A stretch of 64,000 nt of DNA from Arcobacter siniprincipis (lineage in GTDB: Bacteria; Campylobacterota; Campylobacteria; Campylobacterales; Arcobacteraceae). Both the position numbers and the translations under genes were made by a program. This document shows positions 24,227 to 33,690 of this stretch, piece after piece. Below the pieces are notes generated by a model. That model had not been told where the DNA came from. It saw only the letters and a program-made list of their open reading frames with translations, and made no database searches. Numbering within the stretch: position 1 is the first letter of the stretch; the number at the start of each line of letters is the position of its first letter. Where the stretch lies: positions 1,550,001 to 1,614,000 of the forward strand of contig NZ_CP182343.1 in assembly GCF_048571125.1 (NCBI RefSeq), read 5' to 3'.

Positions 24227-25564
24227 CTATATAGCTCCTAATTTATTTAATAATAAAATTACAATAGCAATAGGAACAACAAATCTAATTAAGAAATACC
24301 AAGTATTAAAAACACTTGATGAACAGTGTGCTAAGAATTTTTCTTCTAAAAGTTTTTTATCAACAAAATACCCTAAAAATACGCAAGTTAAAATTGCTGC
24401 AAGGGGCATCATAACTGATGAAGTCATAAAATCCATAATATCAAAGGCGTTTTTCCCAAAAAAAGTTAACTCATCTGCATAGGTTTTTGACATAGAAAGT
24501 AGGGCAACTATACCTAAAATATAAAAAGTTGAACCACATATAATTGTAGCTTTTGCCCTTGTGATTTTAAATCTTTCAATAAAAAACCTAAGTGCTGGTT
24601 CGATCATTGAAACAGCTGATGTAATTCCTGCAAAAACTAAAGCAACAAAAAACGACACAGCAATTATATGACCTAATAATCCCCATCCTGAAAAAATAAC
24701 TGGAAGAGAAATAAACACTAGTCCAGGTCCAGCAGCACTTGGTGCTCCTGCTTCAAAAAGAAAAGAAAAGATAATCAATCCTGCTACAATTGCAATTGTA
24801 GTATCAACTGCTGCTACATAAAAAGATGATTTAACAAAATTAGTCTTTTTAGATAATGATGCAGAATATGTTAAAATAGTACCCACTCCAAGAGACAATG
24901 TAAAAAAAGCTTGTCCTAATGCAGCTAATAAAGCATTTCCATCAATTTTACTAAAATCAGGAATAAACATAAAAGATACTGCTTTAGAAAAAGAATCAAG
25001 TGTAAAGGCATAAATTAAAAGACCTATTAATATTAATCCTAGTAAGGGCATCAATATCAAATTGATTTTTTCAATCCCTTCTTTAATCCCTTTTAATACA
25101 ATAAAAACAACAGACCCCGCAATTAAAGTATGATAAATAAGAAGAGAGCCAATATCATTTGAAATTAAGTTTTCAAATTTTGCACCAGCAATTTCTGTTT
25201 TTGTAGGTAAGGTATCAAATGAACTTACAACATAATTTAAAATCCAACCTAAAACAACAGAATAAAAAGATAGAACAATTAACCCTGTTGCAACCATAAA
25301 ACCAGCTAGTTTCCAATTTGGATTTTTAGATTTTGACATAATTACAAATGAAGTTGATACATTTGCTTGACCATTTTGACCAATTACAGCTTCTGCAAGA
25401 AATACAGTAAGTCCAATAAACAAAATAGCAACAAGGTAAATTAGTACAAAAGCACCTCCACCATATTCTCCTGTAATATAAGGAAACTTCCAAATATTAC
25501 CAAGTCCAACAGCAGAACCAGCTGCTGCTAAAATAAATCCGATTCGTGAGAATTTATTAACCAT
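24227..25564 (-). CDS. Sodium-dependent transporter, NSS family (copy 1)
   Basis: A 445-residue NSS-family symporter, same length as and closely related to the next gene (first segment GSAVGLGNIWKFPYITGEYG), so the pair arose by tandem duplication and then diverged, for example EYGGGAF versus ENGGGAF and different loops. The LSLGVGTILTYSAS helix-6 segment and GITSAVSMIEPAL helix-8 segment are intact. As it has 11 rather than 12 helices it is MhsT-like; substrate unknown. It is first in the operon on the minus strand. Confidence 0.9.
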   Translation of the reverse strand: MVNKFSRIGFILAAAGSAVGLGNIWKFPYITGEYGGGAFVLIYLVAILFIGLTVFLAEAVIGQNGQANVSTSFVIMSKSKNPNWKLAGFMVATGLIVLSFYSVVLGWILNYVVSSFDTLPTKTEIAGAKFENLISNDIGSLLIYHTLIAGSVVFIVLKGIKEGIEKINLILMPLLGLILIGLLIYAFTLDSFSKAVSFMFIPDFSKIDGNALLAALGQAFFTLSLGVGTILTYSASLSKKTNFVKSSFYVAAVDTTIAIVAGLIIFSFLFEAGAPSAAGPGLVFISLPVIFSGWGLLGHIIAVSFFVALVFAGITSAVSMIEPALRFFIERFKITRAKATIICGSTFYILGIVALLSMSKTYADELTFFGKNAFDIMDFMTSSVMMPLAAILTCVFLGYFVDKKLLEEKFLAHCSSSVFNTWYFLIRFVVPIAIVILLLNKLGAI

Positions 25565-25730
25565 ACAAACCTTTTTTTTAATTTTTGTAATTATAGTGAA
25601 ATGTAAATGAGATTTTTATGTAATGAGTAAAATTATCCTAAAATCTTGTCAAGTATATATTTAAAATATATTTATTAATGTTATCATATAAAAAAATAAA
25701 ACTTTAAATTTGAATGATGAAAGTAAGTAA

Positions 25731-27209
25731 ATGAATCTCTCTAAATCTCTCTACACAAAAGGTATTCAATGCCCCAAAGCCCTTTGGCTTAAAAAATATA
25801 AACCAAGTGTCCTAACACCACCAGATGAGCAAGCACAGGCTATATTTGAAACAGGAAATATAGTAGGGGACTTTGCTTGTGAGCTTTTTCCTGATGGCAA
25901 AGAAGTGCCTTTTACTAGAGATTATTATGAGATGATAGCTACAACTAAAAAGTGGCTTGATGAGGGATTGTCTAGTATCTATGAAGCTACTTTTAACTAC
26001 GAGGGTATTTTAGTCATGGTGGATATTTTGACTATTTCTAATGGTGAAGTATCTATCTATGAAGTTAAAAGCTCTACAGAGGTAAAAGATATATATCTTC
26101 ATGATGTATCTATTCAGTATTATGTTTTACAAAACTTAGGCTTTAGTATAAAAAGTGCAAGTGTAGTACATATAAATAGTGAGTATGTAAGAGGTGAGTC
26201 TTTAGAGTTAAATAAGCTTTTTAAGATAGTTGATGTTACAAGTGAGGTGCAAAACTTACAGACAAATATTCCAAGCATATTAAAAGAGTTTGAAATATAT
26301 TTGAATGATAAAGAAAATGAGCCAAATATTGATATAGGAAAACATTGTAACAAACCCTATGAATGTGATGCTAAAAACTATTGTTGGAAAGGGCAAAGGG
26401 ATATACCTGATTATTCTATATTTAATATCTTCAATCTTGGAAGTAAGAAGCAGATTGAACTATACAATAATGGTATCATAGATATTGCTGATATCCCAGA
26501 AGATTTTGATATGACTACTATTCAAAAACAAGCAATAGAAAACTATAAATCAAAAGCAAGCTACATAGACAAAGAAAATATCAAAGCCTTTTTAGAAAAC
26601 CTAACCTACCCAATCTATCACTTAGACTTTGAAACCTATCAACAAGCCATACCAGAGTATAAAGGACTAAAACCCTTTGAACAAATCCCTTTTCAATATT
26701 CACTTCATATTGAATATGAAGATGGAAAATTAGAACATAAAGAGTATTTGGCACAAGATAGTGTTGATAGTAGATTCGAACTAGCCCAAAAGTTATGTGA
26801 TGATATACCAAATAATGTAACAGTATTAGCTTATAACATGAGTTTTGAAAAAGGTGTGATAAAAAGACTAGCAAACACATTTACAGACCTTGAACAGCAC
26901 TTATTGGCTATAAATGAAAACATACAAGACTTAATGACACCTTTTCAAAAGAAGTGGTATGTAACTGCTAGTATGAATGGAAGCTACTCCATAAAGTATG
27001 TATTACCAGCACTTGTACCAGAGTTTGAAAAAGCTTACAAAGAACTTGAAGGTGTACAAAATGGAAGTCAAGCTATGAATGCCTTTGCACGTATGAGTAA
27101 GCTAGAAGAGGGCGATAAAAAGAAACTTAGAAGTGCACTTTTAGAGTATTGTAAACTTGATACTTTGGCTATGGTGAAGGTGTTGGCAAGATTAAGAAAG
27201 CAAGTCTAA
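25731..27209 (+). CDS. DUF2779 protein: Cas4/RecB-like nuclease fused to a DEDD-type exonuclease
   Basis: A 492-residue protein. The N-terminal half has PD-(D/E)XK nuclease residues (Asp98 in VMVDIL, then E111-V-K113) and four Cys in a Cas4-like iron-sulfur arrangement (Cys14 in QCPKALWL; Cys206, Cys212 and Cys218 in CNKPYECDAKNYC). The C-terminal half carries a DEDD exonuclease-like domain with LDFET at about 298-302, AYNMSFEKGVIK and YCKLDTLAM. Such proteins occur near defence and mobile regions; activity has not been defined. The truncated relative at 18196 matches its first 78 residues. Confidence 0.8.
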   Translation: MNLSKSLYTKGIQCPKALWLKKYKPSVLTPPDEQAQAIFETGNIVGDFACELFPDGKEVPFTRDYYEMIATTKKWLDEGLSSIYEATFNYEGILVMVDILTISNGEVSIYEVKSSTEVKDIYLHDVSIQYYVLQNLGFSIKSASVVHINSEYVRGESLELNKLFKIVDVTSEVQNLQTNIPSILKEFEIYLNDKENEPNIDIGKHCNKPYECDAKNYCWKGQRDIPDYSIFNIFNLGSKKQIELYNNGIIDIADIPEDFDMTTIQKQAIENYKSKASYIDKENIKAFLENLTYPIYHLDFETYQQAIPEYKGLKPFEQIPFQYSLHIEYEDGKLEHKEYLAQDSVDSRFELAQKLCDDIPNNVTVLAYNMSFEKGVIKRLANTFTDLEQHLLAINENIQDLMTPFQKKWYVTASMNGSYSIKYVLPALVPEFEKAYKELEGVQNGSQAMNAFARMSKLEEGDKKKLRSALLEYCKLDTLAMVKVLARLRKQV

Positions 27210-27210
27210 T

Positions 27211-28038
27211 TTAATTTTCATCTAAAATTCTATCTTCCATCTTTGAAATAGCAGATCTTAGTATTTTACTATCAAAACCAAATTCTTCTGCTTTTGCAAC
27301 TGCTTCTTCAATAATTTTAGAATCAAACGGTTTTACTATATTACATAGTTTTTTTACAACATGTAAAATTTGAGCATGCTTTTTATGCTCTGGTAAAGCT
27401 TTTTCTGGGTTGTCACTGAATTTTATATAATTTATGATATTTTTAGTCAAATTCCAGTGTTTAAATATAGCAGAAGTAACTTCTGCTGTTGTCATACCAA
27501 CATATTCTTTTTCAATGATTTCTAATTTGTCAAAATTACTTAAAATCTTTTGTGAGAACTCTTGGGTTTTATTTTCTTCTACAATGGCATTATTTATAAT
27601 AAATTTTCCACTTTCTTGTAAAAAAGCAGACAAAAGTAATTCATTTCTTAGTTCATTATCAAGTTTTCCAATCCAAAGGTTCACAAGATTTGATTGCATA
27701 TTTGCTATTCTCAAGAACTCATCACTTGAAGCATTGTATGCATTTAAATCACTATCTAAAGCTCTTTTGATACCACTTCCTAAAGCAATAGAAATTGTAA
27801 AATTAACACCCAATAAATTAACTGCTCTATTTAAAGTATCAACTTTACTCACAAATCCAAACATTGCGGAATTTGCTGTTTTTAATATACTTGAAACCAT
27901 AAGAGGATCTTGTTCTATAATTTTACTTAATGCTTCAATATCATAATTATTGGTGCTTTTAAAATCTTCTATATCAAGTAAAGTTTTAGGCAAAGGAGCC
28001 AAGGTGTCAATCATTTTTAAAAGTTCAATGTATGTCAT
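27211..28038 (-). CDS. HDOD domain signalling protein
   Basis: A 275-residue soluble protein with an HDOD domain (PF08668) over most of its length: PLPKTLLDIEDF, the LSKIIEQDPLMVSSILKTANSA helices, and LGVNFTISIALG. HDOD is related to HD phosphohydrolases but lacks the catalytic HD pair, and acts in signalling, often with c-di-GMP systems or chemotaxis. The start lies 28 bp after the end of the HlyD gene on the same strand, so it belongs to the exporter operon. It converges with the DUF2779 gene with a 1-bp gap between stops. Its role in adhesin secretion is an inference from position. Confidence 0.8.
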   Translation of the reverse strand: MTYIELLKMIDTLAPLPKTLLDIEDFKSTNNYDIEALSKIIEQDPLMVSSILKTANSAMFGFVSKVDTLNRAVNLLGVNFTISIALGSGIKRALDSDLNAYNASSDEFLRIANMQSNLVNLWIGKLDNELRNELLLSAFLQESGKFIINNAIVEENKTQEFSQKILSNFDKLEIIEKEYVGMTTAEVTSAIFKHWNLTKNIINYIKFSDNPEKALPEHKKHAQILHVVKKLCNIVKPFDSKIIEEAVAKAEEFGFDSKILRSAISKMEDRILDEN

Positions 28039-28066
28039 ATAAATCCTTAAATAAAATAGTTGTTTA

Positions 28067-29335
28067 TCAATGCTCTGTTAAAGAGTTTTTAGCTATATCT
28101 TTTAATGGTTTTATTAGGTATCTTAAAATACTTTTTTTACCTGTTAAAATATTAATATTAGCAGCCATACCAGGTAGAATTGGTGTTTTATTATCAAATC
28201 CAAGTTTATTTGCTTTTACTTTTATAAAGTAGTTCAGATTACCAATTTTATCTTCTGTGCTATCCGGAGATATAGATATAATTTTACCTTCTAATAAACC
28301 ATATCTTGAAAAATCATAAGCAGTTATTTCTATAGAAACTTTTTGGTTAGGCCATATTTGTGCTCTATCTGATGCTCTTATTTTTGCTTCAATAATCAAA
28401 GAGTCTTCTATAGGTGTTATTTCTGCTATATTGTCTCCTGGTTTAATTATTCCACCTACTGTATTAAAATAAAGTTTATTAACTATTCCATTTACTGGGC
28501 TTATAACAAATTTTCTTAATTCTCTATCTTCACTTGCTTTGTATTTTTCTTCTATTTGTTTGATCTGAAGATTTACTTCTGATAATTGTTTTAAGTTTTT
28601 TGATAATATTTCAGAATTTACATTTTTATATTTTTTTTCAGATTCATTTATCTCTTCTTGGGCAATTGGAATTTTACTTTTTAATTCTTGTATTTCTGTT
28701 ACAAGTGTTTGTTTTTTCGATAATTCTACTAAATAATTCTTTCTTGAAATAATATTTTTTTTAAGTAAAGCATCTTGAATCTCCATATTTTCTTTTGCAA
28801 GTTCCAATTCAACTTGAATATTAAAAAATTTGGTTTTTAATTCTTCTAGTTTTAATTTCTTTTGTTTTAATTGATTTTGGGCAATGCCAATTAATCTTTT
28901 TTTATTTGCCATCTCTTCATTATAAATATCAACTTCATTTTTTATTATGTTATCCATATCAAAAGTTAATTCAGAAGGAAAAGATAACTCTTTATCTTCA
29001 ATTAGTGATTCTAGTCTTTTAGCTTTTATTTTAAGTGCCATAATTTCTAAATTTTGTGATTTTTTATCTGCCATAAAATATTTATTTTTGATTCTATATA
29101 AGATATCACCTTTTTTTACTCTATCTCCCTCTTGAACCAAAATTTTTGATATGATACCACCTTCAAAGTGTTGTAGTATTTTTGTTTGCCCTGATGGAAT
29201 TACTTTCCCTTCTCCTTTTACTACTTCATCAATATCTGTAAATGTAGCCCAAATAAAAAAAATCAGTACAAATAAAATCATAGGATAAACAACTATTTGG
29301 TAGTTCCAATCTTCATCTTGGTAATATAGCTTCAT
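28067..29335 (-). CDS. lapC: HlyD-type periplasmic adaptor of type I secretion
   Basis: A 422-residue membrane fusion protein: a short cytoplasmic N-terminus, one membrane helix at about 15-33 (VVYPMILFVLIFFIWATF), a lipoyl/beta-barrel domain (VKGEGKVIPSGQTKILQHFE at about 43-62), a long alpha-hairpin coiled coil (about 100-270) and the C-terminal adaptor strands with PVNGIVNKLYFNTVGG and KVSIEITAYDFSRYG. It joins the inner-membrane ABC exporter to TolC. The start overlaps the exporter gene by 4 bp (ATGA). It is the LapC/HlyD component of the adhesin system. Confidence 0.9.
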   Translation of the reverse strand: MKLYYQDEDWNYQIVVYPMILFVLIFFIWATFTDIDEVVKGEGKVIPSGQTKILQHFEGGIISKILVQEGDRVKKGDILYRIKNKYFMADKKSQNLEIMALKIKAKRLESLIEDKELSFPSELTFDMDNIIKNEVDIYNEEMANKKRLIGIAQNQLKQKKLKLEELKTKFFNIQVELELAKENMEIQDALLKKNIISRKNYLVELSKKQTLVTEIQELKSKIPIAQEEINESEKKYKNVNSEILSKNLKQLSEVNLQIKQIEEKYKASEDRELRKFVISPVNGIVNKLYFNTVGGIIKPGDNIAEITPIEDSLIIEAKIRASDRAQIWPNQKVSIEITAYDFSRYGLLEGKIISISPDSTEDKIGNLNYFIKVKANKLGFDNKTPILPGMAANINILTGKKSILRYLIKPLKDIAKNSLTEH

Positions 29336-31419
29336 CTTTTTACCTCTGGATTTCTTAGGGCTTGTAGAACAGCATCTCTTGGTCCATTAGCTACAATTTT
29401 ACCCTCATTGATAACGATAAGTCTATCAACTAATTCTAAAGCTGCAAATCTATGTGTAATCAGAATCAAAGTTTTTTCTTCTACAATATTCTTCAAATTA
29501 AGCATTAATTTTTTTTCTAATCCAACATCTAATCCTGTTGTTGGTTCATCCAAAATCAAAATTGATGGGTCATTTGCTATTGCCCTTGCAAGACCTACTA
29601 AATGTCTTTGTCCTGTACTTAAATTAGAACCTCTTTCACCTACAGGTATACCATCACCTTGACCACTTTTTTTAACTAAATCTTCTAATCCTGTCAATTT
29701 AATTAATTCCATCATCTTTTCTTTACTAATAGGTTTTGATAGCTCAATATTTTCTTTTAATGTTCCATTAAATAAAAATGGTTCTTGTGCCATTACCCCT
29801 ATATTATCCCTTATTTCAACAGGATGTATTGTTGAAATATTATGATTATCTATAAAAATACTACCTTGTGTTGGATGAAGTAAACCTGTAAGCAATTTTA
29901 ATAAAGTAGATTTACCAGCACCTGTTTGGCCAATAATTCCTATTTTTTCACCTCTCTTTATTTTTATATTAATATTATCCAATGATGGATATTTTGCATT
30001 TTTAAAGTAAAAAGAGACATTTTTTAGTTCGATATCTCCATGTAGTTTCCCAAGTCCTATCTCAATATTCTTTTCATTTTCTAATGGCAAACTCCAAAAA
30101 TCTCTAAGATTTGTAAGTGAGTCTTTTATCTCTTTAAACTTTATGACCATAGATGAGATATTTATAACTGGTACCATTGCTCTACTTGCCAATATTGTTA
30201 CAGCAATTAATCCACCCACACTTAAATTTTTGTTTGATATTTCAAATACTCCTACAGCTATTACAAGAATTGTTGTTAGTTGAATAAGTGATTGTGAAAT
30301 ATTAATAGCAAAAGTATTTACTTTTTGTATTTTCACTTGAACATCTTCCGTATGTGAGATGATACTTCTCCATTTGAAAATTTTAGAAGATAAGGCATTT
30401 GATAGTTTTACAGTATCAGTTGCTTGAATAGATTCAATTAAAAAATTATGTTTAGATTGTACATTGTCCAGATGTTTTTTGCTCAAATTAGAAATAGGTA
30501 TTTGTAAAGATAAATTTATAACTATTATAGTTATTGAAATAAAAAGTGGAACCATAGCAACAGTTGATGAAATCAAGAATATAGTAATCAAAGCAAAAAA
30601 GAAAAATGGGAAATCAATCAATTGCATAATCGTTCTAGTTGCAAAAAAATCTCGAACAGTTGAAAGTTCTTTAAACAAATTAACTTTAGCTCCTGTCATC
30701 ATCACATCATATTGTGCTTGCAAAGCTAAAACTCTTTTCATAAGTGCTTCTTCAAAATAAATAGAGAGTTTTTTACCAGTTTTATCAACAATATGACTTC
30801 TTGCACTTTTAAATACAAGGTCAAAAATCAATACAATTATTAGACCAAGACTTAATACAAAAAGTGTATCATAAGCAGCATTTGGAACAACTCTATCATA
30901 TACAATCATTGTAAATAATGGTGTAAATAAAGCAAAGATATTAATAAAAAAAGTTAAAATACCAACTTCAACATAAGACTTCCAAAAAGATTTAATGGGG
31001 TTCCAAAACCAATTATTATCGATGGTTTTATCTAATAACTCTTTTTTTGTATCTTCCCTAAAAATTAAAATTGCTGTATTATATTTTTTTAACTCTTTAT
31101 AGCTGATTTCACGTACTTGTTCTCTCAAAGAATCATATATTTCTATTTTTTTATTTGCTATGTTTTTTCTATAAATTACAGAGTTGTTATTTTCATCTAT
31201 TATTATGCATGGTAGGAAATGTGAGGGAATATCTTGTGCATTTAAATCTTTTTTGATACATATTAATCCAATTTGTTCACAAACTGTAAAAATTGAGTCA
31301 ATATCAAAATCATCATCTTTTATGGCATCTAAACTTAATATGGTATTTACACTAACTTCACCATAGTAAAAATCTAGCATATATTTAAAAGTAGGTAGAA
31401 GATTTTTTATAGCATTCAA
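29332..31419 (-). CDS. lapB: Type I secretion ABC permease/ATPase with degenerate C39 domain
   Basis: A 695-residue exporter. Residues 1-120 have the shape of a C39 peptidase domain but lack the catalytic Cys; this is the C39-like domain (CLD) of RTX exporters such as HlyB and LapB, which binds substrate rather than cutting it. About 150-430 is the six-helix permease. The ATPase holds Walker A GQTGAGKS, the signature LSTGQRHLVGLARA and Walker B ILILDEPTTGLD. Position next to HlyD and TolC genes and the giant RTX gene identifies it as the adhesin exporter. Transcription is divergent from the 31551 operon. Confidence 0.9.
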   Translation of the reverse strand: MNAIKNLLPTFKYMLDFYYGEVSVNTILSLDAIKDDDFDIDSIFTVCEQIGLICIKKDLNAQDIPSHFLPCIIIDENNNSVIYRKNIANKKIEIYDSLREQVREISYKELKKYNTAILIFREDTKKELLDKTIDNNWFWNPIKSFWKSYVEVGILTFFINIFALFTPLFTMIVYDRVVPNAAYDTLFVLSLGLIIVLIFDLVFKSARSHIVDKTGKKLSIYFEEALMKRVLALQAQYDVMMTGAKVNLFKELSTVRDFFATRTIMQLIDFPFFFFALITIFLISSTVAMVPLFISITIIVINLSLQIPISNLSKKHLDNVQSKHNFLIESIQATDTVKLSNALSSKIFKWRSIISHTEDVQVKIQKVNTFAINISQSLIQLTTILVIAVGVFEISNKNLSVGGLIAVTILASRAMVPVINISSMVIKFKEIKDSLTNLRDFWSLPLENEKNIEIGLGKLHGDIELKNVSFYFKNAKYPSLDNINIKIKRGEKIGIIGQTGAGKSTLLKLLTGLLHPTQGSIFIDNHNISTIHPVEIRDNIGVMAQEPFLFNGTLKENIELSKPISKEKMMELIKLTGLEDLVKKSGQGDGIPVGERGSNLSTGQRHLVGLARAIANDPSILILDEPTTGLDVGLEKKLMLNLKNIVEEKTLILITHRFAALELVDRLIVINEGKIVANGPRDAVLQALRNPEVKR

Positions 31420-31550
31420 AATAAACCTTAGTATTGTAAAATGGGGAAGATTTTAACTAAAATATCCTTATAGAAAAGTAATAATTTAAGTTATACTTAT
31501 GTTTCTATAATGTATCATTGCCACTTATTAAAATTTAGGAATAATTAAGA
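31420..31550. promoter_or_regulatory. Divergent promoter region of the secretion locus
   Basis: A 131-bp region between the minus-strand exporter operon and the plus-strand operon. TATAAT at 31506-31511 is a good -10 for the plus-strand genes; AGGAA lies upstream of the ATG at 31551. On the minus strand TACAAT near 31432-31437 is a weaker candidate. Shared control of both arms is likely. Confidence 0.5.
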
Positions 31551-32504
31551 ATGTTTACATTTATCAAGCGACTTCAAGAATTAATTGCAAAGCTTAAAAA
31601 GAATAAAGGTATGTGGTTTACTACCTTAACTGTGTTATCTGTTATGGGAATCTTTTTTTGTATGTATGTTATAACTACAATGACAGACAGAGTTTCAAAA
31701 GAAGTATATGCAAGTATGACTAAAAATTATGAAAACATTCTAAAAATAAGAATAGAAAATAAAAAGAAAGAGTTTGAAAAATTATTTGTTTCTATAGAAC
31801 AAAATGGAACTCTATTAGGTGGAATTGAGAACAATAATAAAATAATGTTTGAAGCTATTTCAAATTATTTAAATGAAGAATTTTTAAAAATGGGGTATCC
31901 AGATTTAAAAATAAAAATTTATAATGTTGAAAATAAAGATAAAGTATTAAGAAATACAATCAATACTGTAATAAACACAAGAAAACCTCTTTTTGGGTCA
32001 GAAGTTCTACCAGAAGGTGTATTTTATTCATATCTTTCTCCATTGATAAGAGATGGAGAAGTTTTTGGTGTTGTTGAATTTAGAGATTCAATACACTCTT
32101 TTCAAAGTGATTTTTTAAGACAAGGTAGTGATTATGTTTTTATTTTAGACAAAAAGATGTTGCCTTTTATCTCTTTAGAATACAAAAATAATAGATATGA
32201 AGAGATAAACGAACAATTTATTTTTGAAAAAGCAAGATATGATACTCTTTTTTCAACAACAATTAAAAATATTGAAGAAGAAAAATTTCATAAATTTTTA
32301 CAGTCAAAATATATTGTTGATGATGGTTATTTTAGATCAATAAAGAAAATTACAGATATAAATGGTGCAGAAATTGGTTATATGATAGTAGGAGAAACTA
32401 CAGAAAGTAGTGGTGGATTTGTTCATATTGCTGAAAATATGACAAATACTGTAACTACAGTTGCTTTAGGGCTTATAATATCTATCATTTTATTTTTATT
32501 TTAA
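31551..32504 (+). CDS. Membrane-anchored cache-like protein without an output domain
   Basis: A 317-residue protein with a membrane helix at about 23-43 (TLTVLSVMGIFFCMYVITTM), a large extracytoplasmic region (45-295) and a second membrane helix at the extreme C-terminus (about 298-317). The outer part looks like a double-cache sensor: a long N-terminal helix (NILKIRIENKKKEFEKLF), then YSYLSPLIRDGEVFGVVEF and DYVFILDKK typical of cache folds. Unlike chemoreceptors or kinases it ends straight after the second helix, so any signal must pass to a partner, probably the channel-like protein encoded 8 bp later. Confidence 0.7.
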   Translation: MFTFIKRLQELIAKLKKNKGMWFTTLTVLSVMGIFFCMYVITTMTDRVSKEVYASMTKNYENILKIRIENKKKEFEKLFVSIEQNGTLLGGIENNNKIMFEAISNYLNEEFLKMGYPDLKIKIYNVENKDKVLRNTINTVINTRKPLFGSEVLPEGVFYSYLSPLIRDGEVFGVVEFRDSIHSFQSDFLRQGSDYVFILDKKMLPFISLEYKNNRYEEINEQFIFEKARYDTLFSTTIKNIEEEKFHKFLQSKYIVDDGYFRSIKKITDINGAEIGYMIVGETTESSGGFVHIAENMTNTVTTVALGLIISIILFLF

Positions 32505-32512
32505 GGTAAGTA

Positions 32513-33679
32513 ATGAGAAGACTTAAAATATTAAAAATATATTTTATATTTTGGCTTTTTATATTTTTCTTAGTTTTTTCAAACTTTGATAGTTTCATAA
32601 ACTTTTTTATGGCCACTCTTACTTTTAATATTGCTGTACTTACAATTTTGGGAATTGGTATGGTTATTGTTTATCATGCGGCATTTAGATTAACAATGCT
32701 TGCTGGTACATTTGGGATATTGGCATATAAAAAGGGCGATGAATTAATTTATTATCTAAATGGTATTGATAAAATTATGCCAGCAAATATTGCTCATATG
32801 TTTTATAAAAGAGCAAAATCTGGTACTTTATATTTTACTCAAAGCGAAGCAAAAGATGTTACAACTTGGTTGGAAGAGAAGTTTGAAAATCAAAAGATAT
32901 ATATAAACTTCTTTACAGCAACTGCCTTAATGATAGGTCTTTTTGGAACATTTACAGGACTTTTAAAATCAATTGATGAAATGGGTGCTATTGTATTATC
33001 TCTAGGTGGAGATATTAATTTAACTGAAGTTATTGGTAGCTTTTCAGGACCTTTAAGTGGTATGGCAATTGGATTTGGTTCATCATTATTTGGTGTTGCT
33101 ACTGCTATTATTTTAAGTTTAAAGACATATATCCTAAGTAGAAATCAAGAAACCTTTATAGAGGGTATAGAAGATTGGATGAAGGGTAAAATCATTGATA
33201 CCCAATCTGATGAAGTAATTCAACAGTTCAATGAGGCCTCAGGAATTCGTACAACTGTTACTAATGCTGTAAGTTCTTCTAATCAAAATAGTGGTATTTC
33301 TGGGGAACTTGTTATTCGTAAGTTTTTAGATATCTTCTCTGAGTCCATGAGTGAATTAAAAGATGATCTTAAAAAAAGTAGTGAAGCAAATGAAGTTTTA
33401 TTTAAAATTTTATCTGATAACTTGGAATCAAGTTCAAAAATAACTGGAAATCAACTTACTTTATTGGAAGGCATTAATAATTCAATCAAAGAATTAAATA
33501 TAAATCAATATAGTAACTCTAATACTTTAGATGAATCAATACAAAGCTTAGCAAATATTGCAACAAGTCAAAATAAAAATATAAGACAATTATTGGAAGT
33601 GCAAAATCAGAACAATGAAATGATGATGGACTTTATGAATAAATTTGATGCAAGACTATCTAAAATTGAAAACAAGTAA
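32513..33679 (+). CDS. MotA/TolQ/ExbB-like channel protein
   Basis: A 388-residue membrane protein. Two helices at about 11-30 and 38-62 are followed by a cytoplasmic part and the two conserved helices of the MotA/TolQ/ExbB family: ATALMIGLFGTFTGLLKSI (about 136-154) and GPLSGMAIGFGSSLFGVATA (about 180-200). The rest (240-388) is a Ser/Asn-rich helical tail that probably forms a coiled coil. Family members make pentamers that conduct H+ or Na+ and drive motion of a partner. The partner is the next gene, whose N-terminus carries a membrane Asp. Located between the cache-like protein and TolC genes, its use in adhesin secretion or display is an inference. Confidence 0.8.
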   Translation: MRRLKILKIYFIFWLFIFFLVFSNFDSFINFFMATLTFNIAVLTILGIGMVIVYHAAFRLTMLAGTFGILAYKKGDELIYYLNGIDKIMPANIAHMFYKRAKSGTLYFTQSEAKDVTTWLEEKFENQKIYINFFTATALMIGLFGTFTGLLKSIDEMGAIVLSLGGDINLTEVIGSFSGPLSGMAIGFGSSLFGVATAIILSLKTYILSRNQETFIEGIEDWMKGKIIDTQSDEVIQQFNEASGIRTTVTNAVSSSNQNSGISGELVIRKFLDIFSESMSELKDDLKKSSEANEVLFKILSDNLESSSKITGNQLTLLEGINNSIKELNINQYSNSNTLDESIQSLANIATSQNKNIRQLLEVQNQNNEMMMDFMNKFDARLSKIENK

Positions 33680-33690
33680 TTGGATAAATA

